Shown here in pieces: positions 7,915-16,626 of a DNA stretch of 64,000 nt (its first letter is position 1; each line of letters begins with the position of its first letter). The notes under the pieces were generated by a model that did not search any database, was not told the DNA's origin, and worked only from the letters and a program-made list of their open reading frames with translations. Source of the DNA: Desulfonema magnum (lineage in GTDB: Bacteria > Desulfobacterota > Desulfobacteria > Desulfobacterales > 4be13); assembly GCF_017377395.1 (NCBI RefSeq), contig NZ_CP061800.1, positions 6,531,633 through 6,595,632 of the forward strand, in the 5' to 3' direction. The translations under genes were made by a program, and so were the position numbers.

Positions 7915-8507
7915 TGGGTGTGCCCCACCTTTTACACAAGGACAGGTTTTATGTGTAAAAGGCGGGATACACCCGTTTTTTTTGCCACGAAGCCGCGAAG
8001 GCGCGAAGTCTCACGAAGTCTCTCTGCGGTTCCTCTGTGTCTCCGCGGCTGATTTTTTCGGATAAAAGGCGGGACACACCCGTTTTTTTGCCACGAAGCC
8101 GCGAAGGCACAAAGTTTCACGAAGTCTCTTTGTGGTTCCTTTGTGTCTTTGTGGCTAATTTTTTCGGATAAAAGGCGGGACACATCCGTTTTTTTGCCAC
8201 GAAGCCGCGAAGGCACAAAGTTTCACGAAGTCTCTTTGTGGTTCCTTTGTGTCTTTGTGGCTAATTTTTTCGGATAAAAGGCGGGACACATCCGTTTTTT
8301 TGCCACGAAGCCGCGAAGGCACAAAGTTTCACGAAGTCTCTTTGTGGTTCCTTTGTGTCTTTGTGTCTAATTTTTTCGGATAAAAGGCGGGACACATCCG
8401 TTTTTTTGCCACGAAGCCGCGAAGGCACAAAGTTTCACGAAGTCTCTTTGTGGTTCCTTTGTGTCTTTGTGTCTTTGTGGCTAATTTTTTCGGATGTGTA
8501 AAAGGTG
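7915..8507 (+). repeat. 106-bp tandem repeat, about five units
   Basis: Units beginning GGATAAAAGGCGGGACACA start at about 8060, 8166, 8272 and 8378. The spacing is 106 bp, the last unit being lengthened by an extra GTCTTTGT. A more diverged unit comes first (7954-8059). Each contains TTTTTTTGCCACGAAGCC, AAGTCTCTTTGTGG and a CTTTGTGTCTTTGTGGC segment. Translations in any frame are low-complexity and not gene-like. The same sequence recurs at 11505-11800, 21680-21945, 33275-33560 and partly at 56396-56480. Confidence 0.9.
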
Positions 8508-8516
8508 GGACACACC

Positions 8517-8671
8517 TGGGGTGATGAAAATGTCACAAACCGGGCTGACAATTGCGATCCCATTTTTATTCCGCAAATTTTTTATGACTTAAAAATCAGG
8601 CAGTTAAAAAATGAGGGGAACAAAAACGGGATCAGCTTTTTCAGAGCCTTGGAAACATTTTCATCACCCCA
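8517..8671 (-). mobile_element. 155-bp MITE-like element, copy 1
   Basis: The terminal inverted repeats are TGGGGTGATGAAAATGT and its complement, 155 bp apart. The 9-bp target duplication GGACACACC occupies 8508-8516 and 8672-8680. It landed in the end of the 106-bp repeat array, whose own sequence contains that target. The element is orientated opposite to the copies at 28732 and 59855. It is too short to encode a transposase, so it is non-autonomous. Confidence 0.92.
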
Positions 8672-8766
8672 GGACACACCCACTTTTCTTAAAATCTATA
8701 TGTTCGGCAGATCAAAGTCCTCTGACGAATTCGGAAGTCCGGCCTTTTCCCATATGCCGATATGTA

Positions 8767-8912
8767 CACCAAAAAAGATTATAAAACACAAGGGGGAAGT
8801 TTGCAAGGGGAGAATTTGGAAGTTGTGAGTGGTTGTAATAGTTGTAGGGTGGGTGAAGCGGAGCGTAACCCACCATTTACGGTGGGTTGCGCTCCGCTTC
8901 ACCCACCCTACA
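8767..8912 (+). repeat. Interspersed repeat with inverted GTAGGGTGGGTGAAGCG arms
   Basis: Positions 8767-8870 (ACACAAGGGGGAAGTTTGCA to the GTAACCCACC arm) are almost the same as 11281-11383. This copy also has the second, inverted arm (8880-8910), so it can fold into a long hairpin. It ends at the 3' end of the Rha-type gene, whose stop codon lies within a few bases, and may act as a terminator. The stretch 8681-8766 has no recognisable gene. Confidence 0.75.
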
Positions 8913-8916
8913 TCTG

Positions 8917-9750
8917 CTACATCTGCGGCCTGGTTTCAGCAGATTTCAGCTTCCAGACCCGGACATTCCCGCGCTTGCCCGCGGCAATGATACGACAGCC
9001 CCCGATCTCCCGGTCACTCATTCCTGACAGCAGATTGCCGAGCCTGATTTTCTGACTTCGCTTGCTTCCGGTACCGAGATTCAGGGATATTTTCGTGTCA
9101 GCAAGCAACTGATACAGATCGCGGGTGCCGACCTCCTTATCGCCGTACTTCTCCCGCCAGGCGATGACGAAGGCGGTCAGAATCTCATCTTCCTCATTCG
9201 GCGGCAGAGTTCCTGTTCGTTCGGATTCGGCAGTCCGAGGACGGGCACCCATGACAATTCCCATCAGATCCACGCCGGTGGTGTCTGTTGTAATTTTGTT
9301 CGCTGTCAGTCTTGCCTGCCGGTTGTCTGTGATGCCCATCATTTTTGCAGCTTTCAGAGCAACTTCAAATCTTTTCACGCTCAGGTCGAATCTCTCTCCT
9401 GTCACCTCACCCGTAGCTTTCGACTCTGCCTGCTGACACAGACGGGCTTCCATTGCATTGAAAGCGGCGATATAATCCAATTTCCATCGGAATGCCTTTT
9501 TGCCTGTGAAGCCCATTGTCAGAATCGAAAAAGCATCCCGATCCATTATATATATGGGAAGAGGACGGCCTGTGGAATCTTTATATTCACTGAGCTCAAA
9601 TCTGAGCTCAGTGTTTTTATCCATATCAATAAGATTCCGAATATCCCTGAGAACATTCCTATGTTCTTTTTTGAACTTTTCAGCCACGCTCAGAGATGTT
9701 GTCACCGGACGCCCTTCCTTTACCATCACCAATTGCTGATTTTCGTTCAT
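8917..9750 (-). CDS. Rha-family phage-type regulatory protein
   Basis: Residues 12-105 of this 277-residue protein form a Rha domain: VTTSLSVAEKFKKEHRNVLR, FELSEYKDSTGRPLPIYIM, DRDAFSILTMGFTGKKAF and KLDYIAAFNAMEARL. Rha proteins are phage-encoded regulators of lysogeny. The C-terminal part (EDEILTAFVIAWREKYGDKE to GNVRVWKL) resembles the winged-helix tail found on phage primase or replication proteins, which is a weaker call. A GGAGG site precedes the start. A small gene lies 22 bp upstream in the same direction. No other phage genes are nearby, so this is probably a prophage remnant or a domesticated regulator. Confidence 0.85.
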   Translation of the reverse strand: MNENQQLVMVKEGRPVTTSLSVAEKFKKEHRNVLRDIRNLIDMDKNTELRFELSEYKDSTGRPLPIYIMDRDAFSILTMGFTGKKAFRWKLDYIAAFNAMEARLCQQAESKATGEVTGERFDLSVKRFEVALKAAKMMGITDNRQARLTANKITTDTTGVDLMGIVMGARPRTAESERTGTLPPNEEDEILTAFVIAWREKYGDKEVGTRDLYQLLADTKISLNLGTGSKRSQKIRLGNLLSGMSDREIGGCRIIAAGKRGNVRVWKLKSAETRPQM

Positions 9751-9772
9751 CCCGCACCTCCGTAAAAAATAT

Positions 9773-9991
9773 TTACTCTGTGTTTACAAGCTCGTCAAAA
9801 AGCGCACCAAAGGTCTGATCCAATGCGGCTTCGATGACCGGGTCCTCATGCTTGTGCTGAATGACATATTTTACTGCTTCCCTGTAAAGATCACTTGTGA
9901 TGTTCCCGTCATTTCCTTTCCGCTCTTCCTGGATAAAACGGATCATGATGCTGTTTGCATGTCGTACATTTTTAAATTTGTATTTTCCCAT
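9773..9991 (-). CDS. Small hypothetical protein upstream of the Rha gene
   Basis: With the ATG at 9991-9989 (GGGAG about 10 nt upstream) this gives 72 residues beginning MGKYKFKNVRHANSIMIRF. A 12-residue N-terminal extension to 10027 is possible but lacks a good ribosome site. The sequence is charged, with an acidic C-terminal helix (VIEAALDQTFGALFDELVN). I do not recognise a family. It shares strand and close spacing (22 bp) with the Rha gene and could be co-transcribed with it. Confidence 0.55.
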   Translation of the reverse strand: MGKYKFKNVRHANSIMIRFIQEERKGNDGNITSDLYREAVKYVIQHKHEDPVIEAALDQTFGALFDELVNTE

Positions 9992-10027
9992 ATAAGCAGG
10001 CTCCCTGTATCCGAAGGGCAGACACAT

Positions 10028-10328
10028 GAAATCAGATGATAAAATTTCCCGGACAGTTTCTCACCATAAGCCTGTCAGGAAATCGGAAGTAGTTGTAGGG
10101 TAGGTGAAGCGCAGCGCAACCCACCGTCATTGTCAGGAATGATGACCCTCTCCGGAAAATGGTGGGTTACGCTCCGCTTCACCTACCCTTGTCCTTAACA
10201 TGTTCCGGACATTTGATCAAGAAGGATGGACTGTACTGGGGCTTCGGGGACTCCGCTTTGTAGTATGCGAATGTGCTGACAAGGCAGATGATTGCTGTGC
10301 GCCGTCAGAGATACCGTCACCAATCTGG
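10028..10328. repeat. Gene-free stretch with one palindromic repeat
   Basis: Positions 10093-10192 hold a version of the GTAGGGTAGGTGAAGCG / CGCTTCACCTACCC inverted repeat, with a longer, different loop (about 50 bp). The remainder shows no coding sequence I can support. Confidence 0.6.
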
Positions 10329-10730
10329 TTATCTGACCCAGTTTTCTGTCCTCACATTCCGGATACAGCCAAAATGGGATGTGTTGTTTGTAACGACAAT
10401 CAGATTGTTATAAATTGCAAAACTGGCTATCAGCAAATCAAAATCGCCTATCGTGATACCCTGCTTTTTTAACATTGCCTTGTTTTTGCCGAAGATTGTT
10501 GTTATTTCATCATTCATCTCATCCAAGACGGTCAGACAGCTTTGTAATTCTTCTATGCGCCTCAGATTTGATGACACTTTTGATGAGTTGAAAGCACCGA
10601 ATTTCAGTTCGGCAATTGTGATCATCGTCGTACAGATATTGTCCGCACTTGTGTCCCTTGCTTTCCGGGTAACTTTTTCATTTCCGTTGAGGAAATATAC
10701 GCAGGTGTCCGTATCCCATAAATATGTCAC
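10329..10730 (-). CDS. VapC-type PIN-domain toxin
   Basis: This 133-residue PIN domain has LWDTDTCVYFLNG at the N-terminus (Asp6/Asp8), TIAELKFGA (Glu41), a GDFDLLIASFA segment (Asp96/Asp98) and VTNNTSHF (Asn near 115), together giving the acidic metal-binding RNase site. VapC toxins cleave tRNA or rRNA. The gene overlaps the upstream antitoxin-like gene by 4 bp, the usual arrangement for type II toxin-antitoxin pairs. All catalytic acidic positions appear intact. Confidence 0.92.
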   Translation of the reverse strand: MTYLWDTDTCVYFLNGNEKVTRKARDTSADNICTTMITIAELKFGAFNSSKVSSNLRRIEELQSCLTVLDEMNDEITTIFGKNKAMLKKQGITIGDFDLLIASFAIYNNLIVVTNNTSHFGCIRNVRTENWVR

Positions 10731-10966
10731 AGTCCGACATTCTCCTTTCCGAGAGTCCGGCTTTCATAAATATCCCTCACAATTTCCTCGGCGGAACGGT
10801 CATCTTCCCATGTTCCGCTCAGAGAAATAAATCTCTCTGTTTTTTTATCGGTTAGCGGAGAGTCGTCATCTAAAAATGTGATGATTACTTTCACATTCGG
10901 TTCTGATCTGATATTCTCCAAGGGTTTTATTTCCCTGCCGTCATAAACACCTCTGATGGAAAGCAT
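10727..10966 (-). CDS. Antitoxin partner of the VapC toxin
   Basis: This 79-residue protein begins MLSIRGVYDGREIKPLE, a short beta-rich start typical of AF2212/DUF2281-like antitoxins that pair with PIN toxins. It continues with VKVIITFLDD and ends in an acidic helix (SAEEIVRDIYESRT) suited to binding the toxin. The 4-bp overlap with vapC supports the pairing. It probably autorepresses the operon. The exact family is inferred from position and the N-terminal pattern. Confidence 0.82.
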   Translation of the reverse strand: MLSIRGVYDGREIKPLENIRSEPNVKVIITFLDDDSPLTDKKTERFISLSGTWEDDRSAEEIVRDIYESRTLGKENVGL

Positions 10967-12511
10967 GATTTTCTTCTCCTCTTTTCAATGTATTTTAAGG
11001 ATTGAGATAATACAATACCCATTATCCGGTTATTTCTTTATTTTTAAATATTGGTGGTGTTCCGAATTTGAATATCCGTCAATATTCACTTTGTTAATTC
11101 AGGAATTTATAAGGTTTATATCCCCGTTTTGGAATGTTACTGATCTCTGGTAATGTCCGAGTTCCGGATATGAAGCCTGTAACGATTTGAATTTATAAGG
11201 CTGATATGCCACATCATAATATCCAGATTTGGGACACCGGCCGATAATTGCTATCGCTATGCAGATCATGGAAATTTTATACACCGGAAAAGATTAAAAC
11301 ACAAGGGGGAAGTCTGCAAGGGGGGAATTTGGAAGTTGTGAGTGCTTGTAGGGTGGGTGAAGCGCAGCGTAACCCACCGTCTGATTGACAACGAGCGGGA
11401 CGCGGAAACCGTTACAAAGCACTTAATGCTTGATCTTTTCATAAAACCGTGATTAAATTTTTACTGATTATAACGGATTCAGGGGAGGCCGGCCAATGCT
11501 GCAAATATGGGTGTGTCCCGCCTTTCACACATCCGAAAAAATCAGCCACAAAGGCACAAAGACACAAAGGAGGCACAAAGAGACTTCGTGAGACTTCGCG
11601 CCTTCGTGGCAAAAAAACGGATGTGTCCCGCCTTTTATCCCAAAAAATCAGCCACAAAGACACAAAGGAAGCACAAAGAGACTTTGTGAGACTTTGTGAG
11701 ACTTTGCGCCTTCGTGCCTTCGTGGCAAAAAAACGGATGCGTCCCGCCTTTTACACATAAAACCTGTTCCTGTGTAAAAGCCGGGGCACACCCGCAAATA
11801 TGCCGCCCTTACAGGGCCTGGTCGGCCCTCCCCTAAATCCGTTATAATCAGGATTTTTTTAATTATAAAAAGATAATCAGTACGTTTAGCTTTAGGGGAC
11901 AACAGCTTTTTCATAATTTGGAAGTTTCATAGCTAGCGGTGTTCCGATTCCGTATATAAGAACGCATAATATCCTGAATCAGTTTGTTAACTAACGGTGA
12001 GTATTCGGATTTTGAAGACCTGTCCGCTCTTCGGGACTCCGCTCCGGTCTCAGATATTCAGAAAAACGGTACGGATTCTCCCTCTGAGGGTTCAATCCCG
12101 GAGGAACAACTGAAAACAGCCCGGCAATCCACTGCTGATGCCGATATTTAGATCATAAATATGTTCAAAAGTCAAGCCTCTTTCAGAATTCTCAGAGCGA
12201 GCAGATGCCGCCCTGTCAGAAAAAAAGCATTCCCTGACGTGTCAGCGTACAGCGAAATTCCGAATTTGTTGAAATTTTCCGGAGTCTGCTACTCCAGTCG
12301 GACTGACAAAACCGAAATGTATTAAAGAAACATGAGGAATGAATGTTGTAAATCCCTTCCAACAAAACTGTCTGCGCCTCTGGGCAAAAAAACAACCCAA
12401 CCTGCATCTGTTAAACAGAGAAGAATTTGAAAAATACTTGTGTTTTGCATACCTGTTTGATAATATTTAATTATTTGTTTAAATTTTAAAAATTTAAAAG
12501 GAGATGTTAAT
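10967..12511. repeat. Gene-free repeat island
   Basis: Positions 10967-11280 show no gene. Positions 11281-11383 repeat the sequence at 8767-8870. Positions 11464-11851 are an inverted-repeat-bounded island listed separately. From 11852 to 12511 I see only a palindromic tract around 12035-12130, an AT-rich promoter region before the HD-protein gene, and no supported ORF. Confidence 0.6.
11464..11851 (+). repeat. CTGATTATAACGGATT-bounded repeat island, copy 1
   Basis: The left end CTGATTATAACGGATTCAGG and the right end, with complementary sequence (AAATCCGTTATAATCAG), are inverted repeats of about 24 bp. Inside lie two partial units of the 106-bp family (TTTTTTTGCCACGAAGG orientation reversed) and a CCGCCCTTACAGGGCCTGG segment. 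The 388-bp copy is nearly identical to 33231-33619 apart from a few changes, implying recent duplication or gene conversion. Confidence 0.85.
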
Positions 12512-13084
12512 ATGTCAAATGATCCGGGAATAACACGGGATGAGGCCATGTCGCTTTTAAAAGAACATCTGAAAAACGAAAAACTGATTTCGCATTGTGT
12601 CGCGTCCGAGGCCATTATGCGTGCGCTGGCAACAAAATTTAATGAAGACCCGGACATGTGGGGCCTTGCCGGTCTGCTTCATGATCTTGATTATGAAATA
12701 ACTGGTGAGGATGCTTCCCTTCACGGGGCTGAGACAGCTAAAATTCTTGATGAAAAAGGTGTGTCTCCCCTTCTCTCAGATGTGATAAAAAAACACAATG
12801 CCGAGGGACTGGGCCTTGATCGGTCAACGGTGTTTGAACATGCGCTCACCTGTGCGGAGACCATCACAGGCTTAATTGTGGCGACTGCTCTTGTGTATCC
12901 TGATAAGAAAATTGCCAGCGTAAAAACAAAATCTGTGACAAAGCGGATGAAGACCCCGCATTTTGCCCGGGCTGTCAGTCGGGAGAGAATTATGGAATGT
13001 GAAAAAATAGGGGTTCCGCTAAATGAATTTGTAGCCATCAGCCTTGAGGCCATGTCAGGAATTGCAGACAAACTCGGACTTTAA
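12512..13084 (+). CDS. HD (HDIG) domain phosphohydrolase-like protein
   Basis: This 190-residue protein carries the HD metal site: His28 (LISHCVASE), the His57-Asp58 doublet (GLLHDLDYE), and further histidines near 71 and 95 (KKHNAEGL). The conserved CAETITGLIVA helix typical of the HDIG subgroup follows. Proteins of this subgroup are predicted phosphohydrolases, and many are annotated only as HDIG-domain proteins. The substrate is unknown. The start is supported by AAAGGAG 9 nt upstream. It stands alone between repeat islands. Confidence 0.9.
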   Translation: MSNDPGITRDEAMSLLKEHLKNEKLISHCVASEAIMRALATKFNEDPDMWGLAGLLHDLDYEITGEDASLHGAETAKILDEKGVSPLLSDVIKKHNAEGLGLDRSTVFEHALTCAETITGLIVATALVYPDKKIASVKTKSVTKRMKTPHFARAVSRERIMECEKIGVPLNEFVAISLEAMSGIADKLGL

Positions 13085-13852
13085 TCAGAATTAGCGAGCC
13101 AGCCTCCCTGTACGCATCGGGCAAAGCGCACAAGTCTTTTACCGGACAGCCATGACAAGGATGCGTTTTTCTTTGCTGTTATGGGATTATTTTTGTCATT
13201 AAACATGTTCAAAACATTTTTTATTGTCAGTTCAGTCTGTTGAATTCATCACATTAAACTGTTTTGAATACGCTTTTCAGCCCCTCGGAATACACTTTTC
13301 ACCCTATTGATTTTTTATCCTGTTTCATGAAAAAATAATTGTGTGGGGAATCTGAAAAATATCTCAGAATAAACAGCAGCATCAGCGGATCAAAATTTTG
13401 TTGGAAATTCTGATTTTAATTTATTTTCAGCAGATCGAGAAGTTTCCGGACAGAATGAGGGACAGCAGAGAAACCCGGGGGTTTTTCCCGGACGGGGCAC
13501 CTCCCCGGCTGGAAAAAACTGGGTTTCTCCCCCGTGTCTCGTGTCCGCGCTGTGAGAGTCTGAAAACTTTTCAATCTGCTGATTTTGGGTCAGCAAAACA
13601 GAAATAAGTATCTGACCATAAGTTTTCAATATTTGCCCGGGGAAGAAACCCGGCTTTTTTACCGGAATGAGCCGCCGCCCGTGACGGAAAAAGCCGGGTT
13701 TCTCCGCAGTTCACAAAAAAAGATGTATAAAAAACTTTTGATCGGGTACTTATTTCCCTGATAATAACGAATTCAGGGGAGGGGCTGCCAGACCTTCCCC
13801 TGAATTCGTTATCATCAGGAATTTTCAAAAAAACGAAATCGGGGAGGTAAAA
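13085..13852. repeat. Gene-free stretch with two repeat elements
   Basis: Positions 13428-13581 hold a CAGCAGATCGARAAGTTT-bounded element (family F). It contains an internal GAAACCCGGG/CTGGGTTTC hairpin, and a further AAACCCGGC/GCCGGGTTT hairpin lies at 13638-13710. Positions 13758-13818 are a minimal 61-bp copy of the CTGATAATAACG-bounded family, reduced to little more than its inverted ends. It sits about 34 bp before the hemerythrin start. No ORF is credible. Confidence 0.7.
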
Positions 13853-14263
13853 ATGCCGTTAATTGAATGGAAAAAAGACTTCAGCGTAGGCGTTGCTGTT
13901 CTGGACAGCCATCATCGGAAGCTCATCAGCCTTGTGAACAAATTACATGATGCAATGAAAAATGGAAAGGCAAAAGGAGTTATATCCGGCATAATCAGCG
14001 AATTGGATGACTACACAAAATATCACTTCAGAGAAGAAGAAAAATTAATGGAGAAAATCAGATATCCTGGGCTTAATGAACATAAAAAAGCGCATGAATA
14101 TTTTACAGCAGCAGTCAAAAAATACAAAGCAGAAGCTGACAAGGGACAGGCCGCGTTTCTGAGTGTCGGCATATCAGTGCTTCTCACTGACTGGCTGAAG
14201 AACCATATTGGCATGATGGACAAAAAATATCAGAAAGACATGAATGCTAACGGAATAAGATAA
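13853..14263 (+). CDS. Bacteriohemerythrin
   Basis: This is a 136-residue single-domain hemerythrin. The seven di-iron ligands are all present at family spacing: His20, His58, Glu62, His77, His81, His118 and Asp123. The motifs are LDSHHRKL, YHFREEEKLM, NEHKKAH and NHIGMMDKKY. It binds oxygen at a non-haem di-iron site and in anaerobes is thought to scavenge or deliver O2. GGAGG lies 8 nt upstream of the ATG. It is a single gene with repeats on both sides. Confidence 0.95.
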   Translation: MPLIEWKKDFSVGVAVLDSHHRKLISLVNKLHDAMKNGKAKGVISGIISELDDYTKYHFREEEKLMEKIRYPGLNEHKKAHEYFTAAVKKYKAEADKGQAAFLSVGISVLLTDWLKNHIGMMDKKYQKDMNANGIR

Positions 14264-14698
14264 GTTCGCACTGAAAATGAGCATCTCTCATTTCTCCCCT
14301 TGCAAGAGGCAAAAAGCGTGCCTGAACATCTGTATTCCTGTCTGTAAGTCTGTGGCCTTTGTCCGAACCCTGATTAAAGGATTAACAGAAGTTATATCGC
14401 CCTATCAGCCCCGCGGGGCTTCCGAGATCAGTCCGAACTGGCACAGAAATCATGAAAAACCTTTCATCAGACGAATCAGGGTTCGGAGATTTCATCTTCA
14501 TCTACATGGATTAGTGATAAGCAGGGATTTTTCCGCTGTTCATGCGTGAAATCCCTGTTTATCATTAATCCGTGTAGATTTGCCACGGGAACCCGGCACA
14601 AAAACTGCAAAGACAAAATATCTATGCGTTCCCACGCAGGGGCGTGAGAACGAAAAAAGCGTAGAAACAAGAGAAGCACAAAAATCATGGAAAGTTGA
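14264..14698. repeat. Gene-free stretch with two palindromes
   Basis: Positions 14500-14578 contain an imperfect inverted repeat (CTACATGGATTAGTGATAAG / TTATCATTAATCCGTGTAG). Positions 14624-14655 contain the CGTTCCCACGCAGGGGCGTG hairpin repeat. Nothing gene-like is seen. Confidence 0.55.
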
Positions 14699-14986
14699 TT
14701 ACTTGCTTTTCATAATTTCCGTTGCTTGTTCAAACTTCTTGCTTATTTCCAGTGTCATATCCGCAGCGTCTTTTAGTAAATCAGAAACTTTCGCCATATT
14801 ATTCTCATTTGCTTTTTCAGCCCAGTCCCTGTAATTCTGTGCATGATCGTCATTGTGGTTTACCCAATGTTCAAGCAGCTTGGTCATTTTTTCTTCAAAA
14901 GACAACTCACTCTGATGTTCATGGTGATGATGGTGATGGTCATGATGGTGATGGTCATGATGATCATGATCATGGTGGTGACTCAT
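14699..14986 (-). CDS. His-rich putative metal-binding protein
   Basis: This 95-residue protein opens with a run of 22 residues that is almost entirely His and Asp (MSHHHDHDHHDHHHHDHH and onward), followed by a helical domain with LLEHWVNHNDDHAQNYRDWAEKA and a Lys-rich C-terminus. Similar C-terminal helices occur in small proteins tied to nickel, cobalt or zinc handling. The N-terminus would chelate divalent metals. No transporter or hydrogenase maturation gene is adjacent, so the metal is not indicated. There is no signal peptide, so it is cytoplasmic. Confidence 0.82.
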   Translation of the reverse strand: MSHHHDHDHHDHHHHDHHHHHHEHQSELSFEEKMTKLLEHWVNHNDDHAQNYRDWAEKANENNMAKVSDLLKDAADMTLEISKKFEQATEIMKSK

Positions 14987-15420
14987 TTTTATTCCCCTTT
15001 TCTTTGAATAATTAAAAATCAGTTAATCTGAAACAGAACATTGTTTATCAGCAGATCAAACATTTCTGCTTGTTCGAAATTCAGCCCCCGGGCAATCAAG
15101 GTAAAATCAGAGTCTTATCTGCCAGACAGAGGACTGCCTGAACGCGGCATTTCAAACTTTTCGGATATGCTGTTTATATCTGTTTAAAAAGTAATAGTCA
15201 ACAGGGGAAAAAAATTGGGCAGGGTTGCTGAACAGGTAATCATGAATGGGATTCAGTCTGATGAAGCGAAGCAAGTCTGATACATCATCACTAATGTCTG
15301 ACCAAATAAATTATGGAGGATTTCGGATTCTGTAACCCTCTTTTTCAAAAGGATTTTTGAAAATTTCCACTCGTCAAAACTTATTTGGTCAGGTATTAGA
15401 TCGAAAATTTTTTCCAGAAT
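14987..15420. other. Gene-free stretch before the minisatellite
   Basis: No credible gene is seen. TCTGACCAAATAAATTATGG near 15296 and AACTTATTTGGTCAGG near 15380 form an imperfect inverted repeat just before the 56-bp array. Confidence 0.5.
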
Positions 15421-16467
15421 GTTATGCAAAAAAGCGCTTCGCTCTATTTTTGCACTCCGGGCCGGATTTACGGAACGTTATGCAAAAAACCGCTTCGCTC
15501 TATTTTTGCACTCCGGGCCGGATTTACGGAACGTTATGCAAAAAACCGCTTCGCTCTATTTTTGCACTCCGGGCCGGATTTACGGAACGTTATGCAAAAA
15601 ACCGCTTCGCTCTATTTTTGCACTCCGGGCCGGATTTACGGAACGTTATGCAAAAAACCGCTTCGCTCTATTTTTGCACTCCGGGCCGGATTTACGGAAC
15701 GTTATGCAAAAAACCGCTTCGCTCTATTTTTGCACTCCGGGCCGGATTTACGGAACGTTATGCAAAAAACCGCTTCGCTCTATTTTTGCACTCCGGGCCG
15801 GATTTACGGAACGTTATGCAAAAAACCGCTTCGCTCTATTTTTGCACTCCGGGCCGGATTTACGGAACGTTATGCAAAAAACCGCTTCGCTCTATTTTTG
15901 CACTCCGGGCCGGATTTACGGAACGTTATGCAAAAAACCGCTTCGCTCTATTTTTGCACTCCGGGCCGGATTTACGGAACGTTATGCAAAAAACCGCTTC
16001 GCTCTATTTTTGCACTCCGGGCCGGATTTACGGAACGTTATGCAAAAAAGCGCTTCGCTCTATTTTTGCACTCCGGGCCGGATTTACGGAACGTTATGCA
16101 AAAAACCGCTTCGCTCTATTTTTGCACTCCGGGCCGGATTTACGGAACGTTATGCAAAAAACCGCTTCGCTCTATTTTTGCACTCCGGGCCGGATTTACG
16201 AAACGTTATGCAAAAAACCGCTTCGCTCTATTTTTGCACTCCGGGCCGGATTTACGGAACGTTATGCAAAAAACCGCTTCGCTCTATTTTTGCACTCCGG
16301 GCCGGATTTACGGAACGTTATGCAAAAAACCGCTTCGCTCTATTTTTGCACTCCGGGCCGGATTTACGGAACGTTATGCAAAAAACCGCTTCGCTCTATT
16401 TTTGCACTCCGGGCCGGATTTACGGAACGTTATGCAAAAAACCGCTTCGCTCTATTTTTGCACTCCG
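15421..16467 (+). repeat. 56-bp minisatellite, 18 full copies plus a partial one
   Basis: Units starting GTTATGCAAAAAACCGCTTC recur every 56 bp (15421, 15477, 15533 and so on to 16429) with almost no variation: GCGC instead of CCGC in units 1 and 12, and one GGAACG to GAAACG change near 16200. Each unit contains GCAAAAA and TTTTTGC separated by 15 nt, and a CCGGGCCGG palindrome. Because 56 is not a multiple of 3 and the unit has no stop in any forward frame, all three forward frames are open for 350-398 codons. These are repeat artefacts, not three genes. Confidence 0.97.
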
Positions 16468-16626
16468 GATTTATGAAACTTTGTGCAACTCCTTCTGATA
16501 ATCTCTCAGTCCGTCCGATACCATCATCGAAAAAGGTTCATCCCCGACAATAAGAAGCTATAAATTTTTTTAAAAATCAGTTTCTCAGATGGGGTATTGT
16601 TATGGCAAGAAAATCAGTCTGAACAT
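16468..16626. other. Short spacer between minisatellite and NYN gene
   Basis: The array ends at CACTCCGG and runs into unique AT-rich sequence that holds the 3' flank of the NYN gene. No hairpin terminator is evident. Confidence 0.4.

Noticed and set aside
7582..8065. Overlapping ORFs made of FSFPCFFISRSHASLFLVP-like repeats
   Set aside because: Translations of the 23-bp tandem repeat, in different frames.
7915..8507. CRISPR array
   Set aside because: The 106-bp units are near-identical over their whole length with no repeat/spacer alternation. There are no cas genes in the window. The same holds for the 56-bp and 23-bp arrays.
10200..10830. Plus-strand ORFs opposite the toxin-antitoxin pair
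   Set aside because: Antisense shadows of the PIN toxin and antitoxin, which have family motifs and a 4-bp overlap on the minus strand.
11449..11914. ORFs of about 60-103 codons rich in Lys, Thr and Arg
   Set aside because: They are translations of 106-bp-family repeat units. The same peptides appear at 33018-33528 and elsewhere because the repeat is there, not a gene family.
15357..16553. Three overlapping forward ORFs of 350-398 codons
   Set aside because: They are the three frames of a 56-bp tandem repeat without stops. Their translations are the same 56-residue period offset by phase, with no domain, no ribosome site and no codon bias. Treated as a minisatellite.
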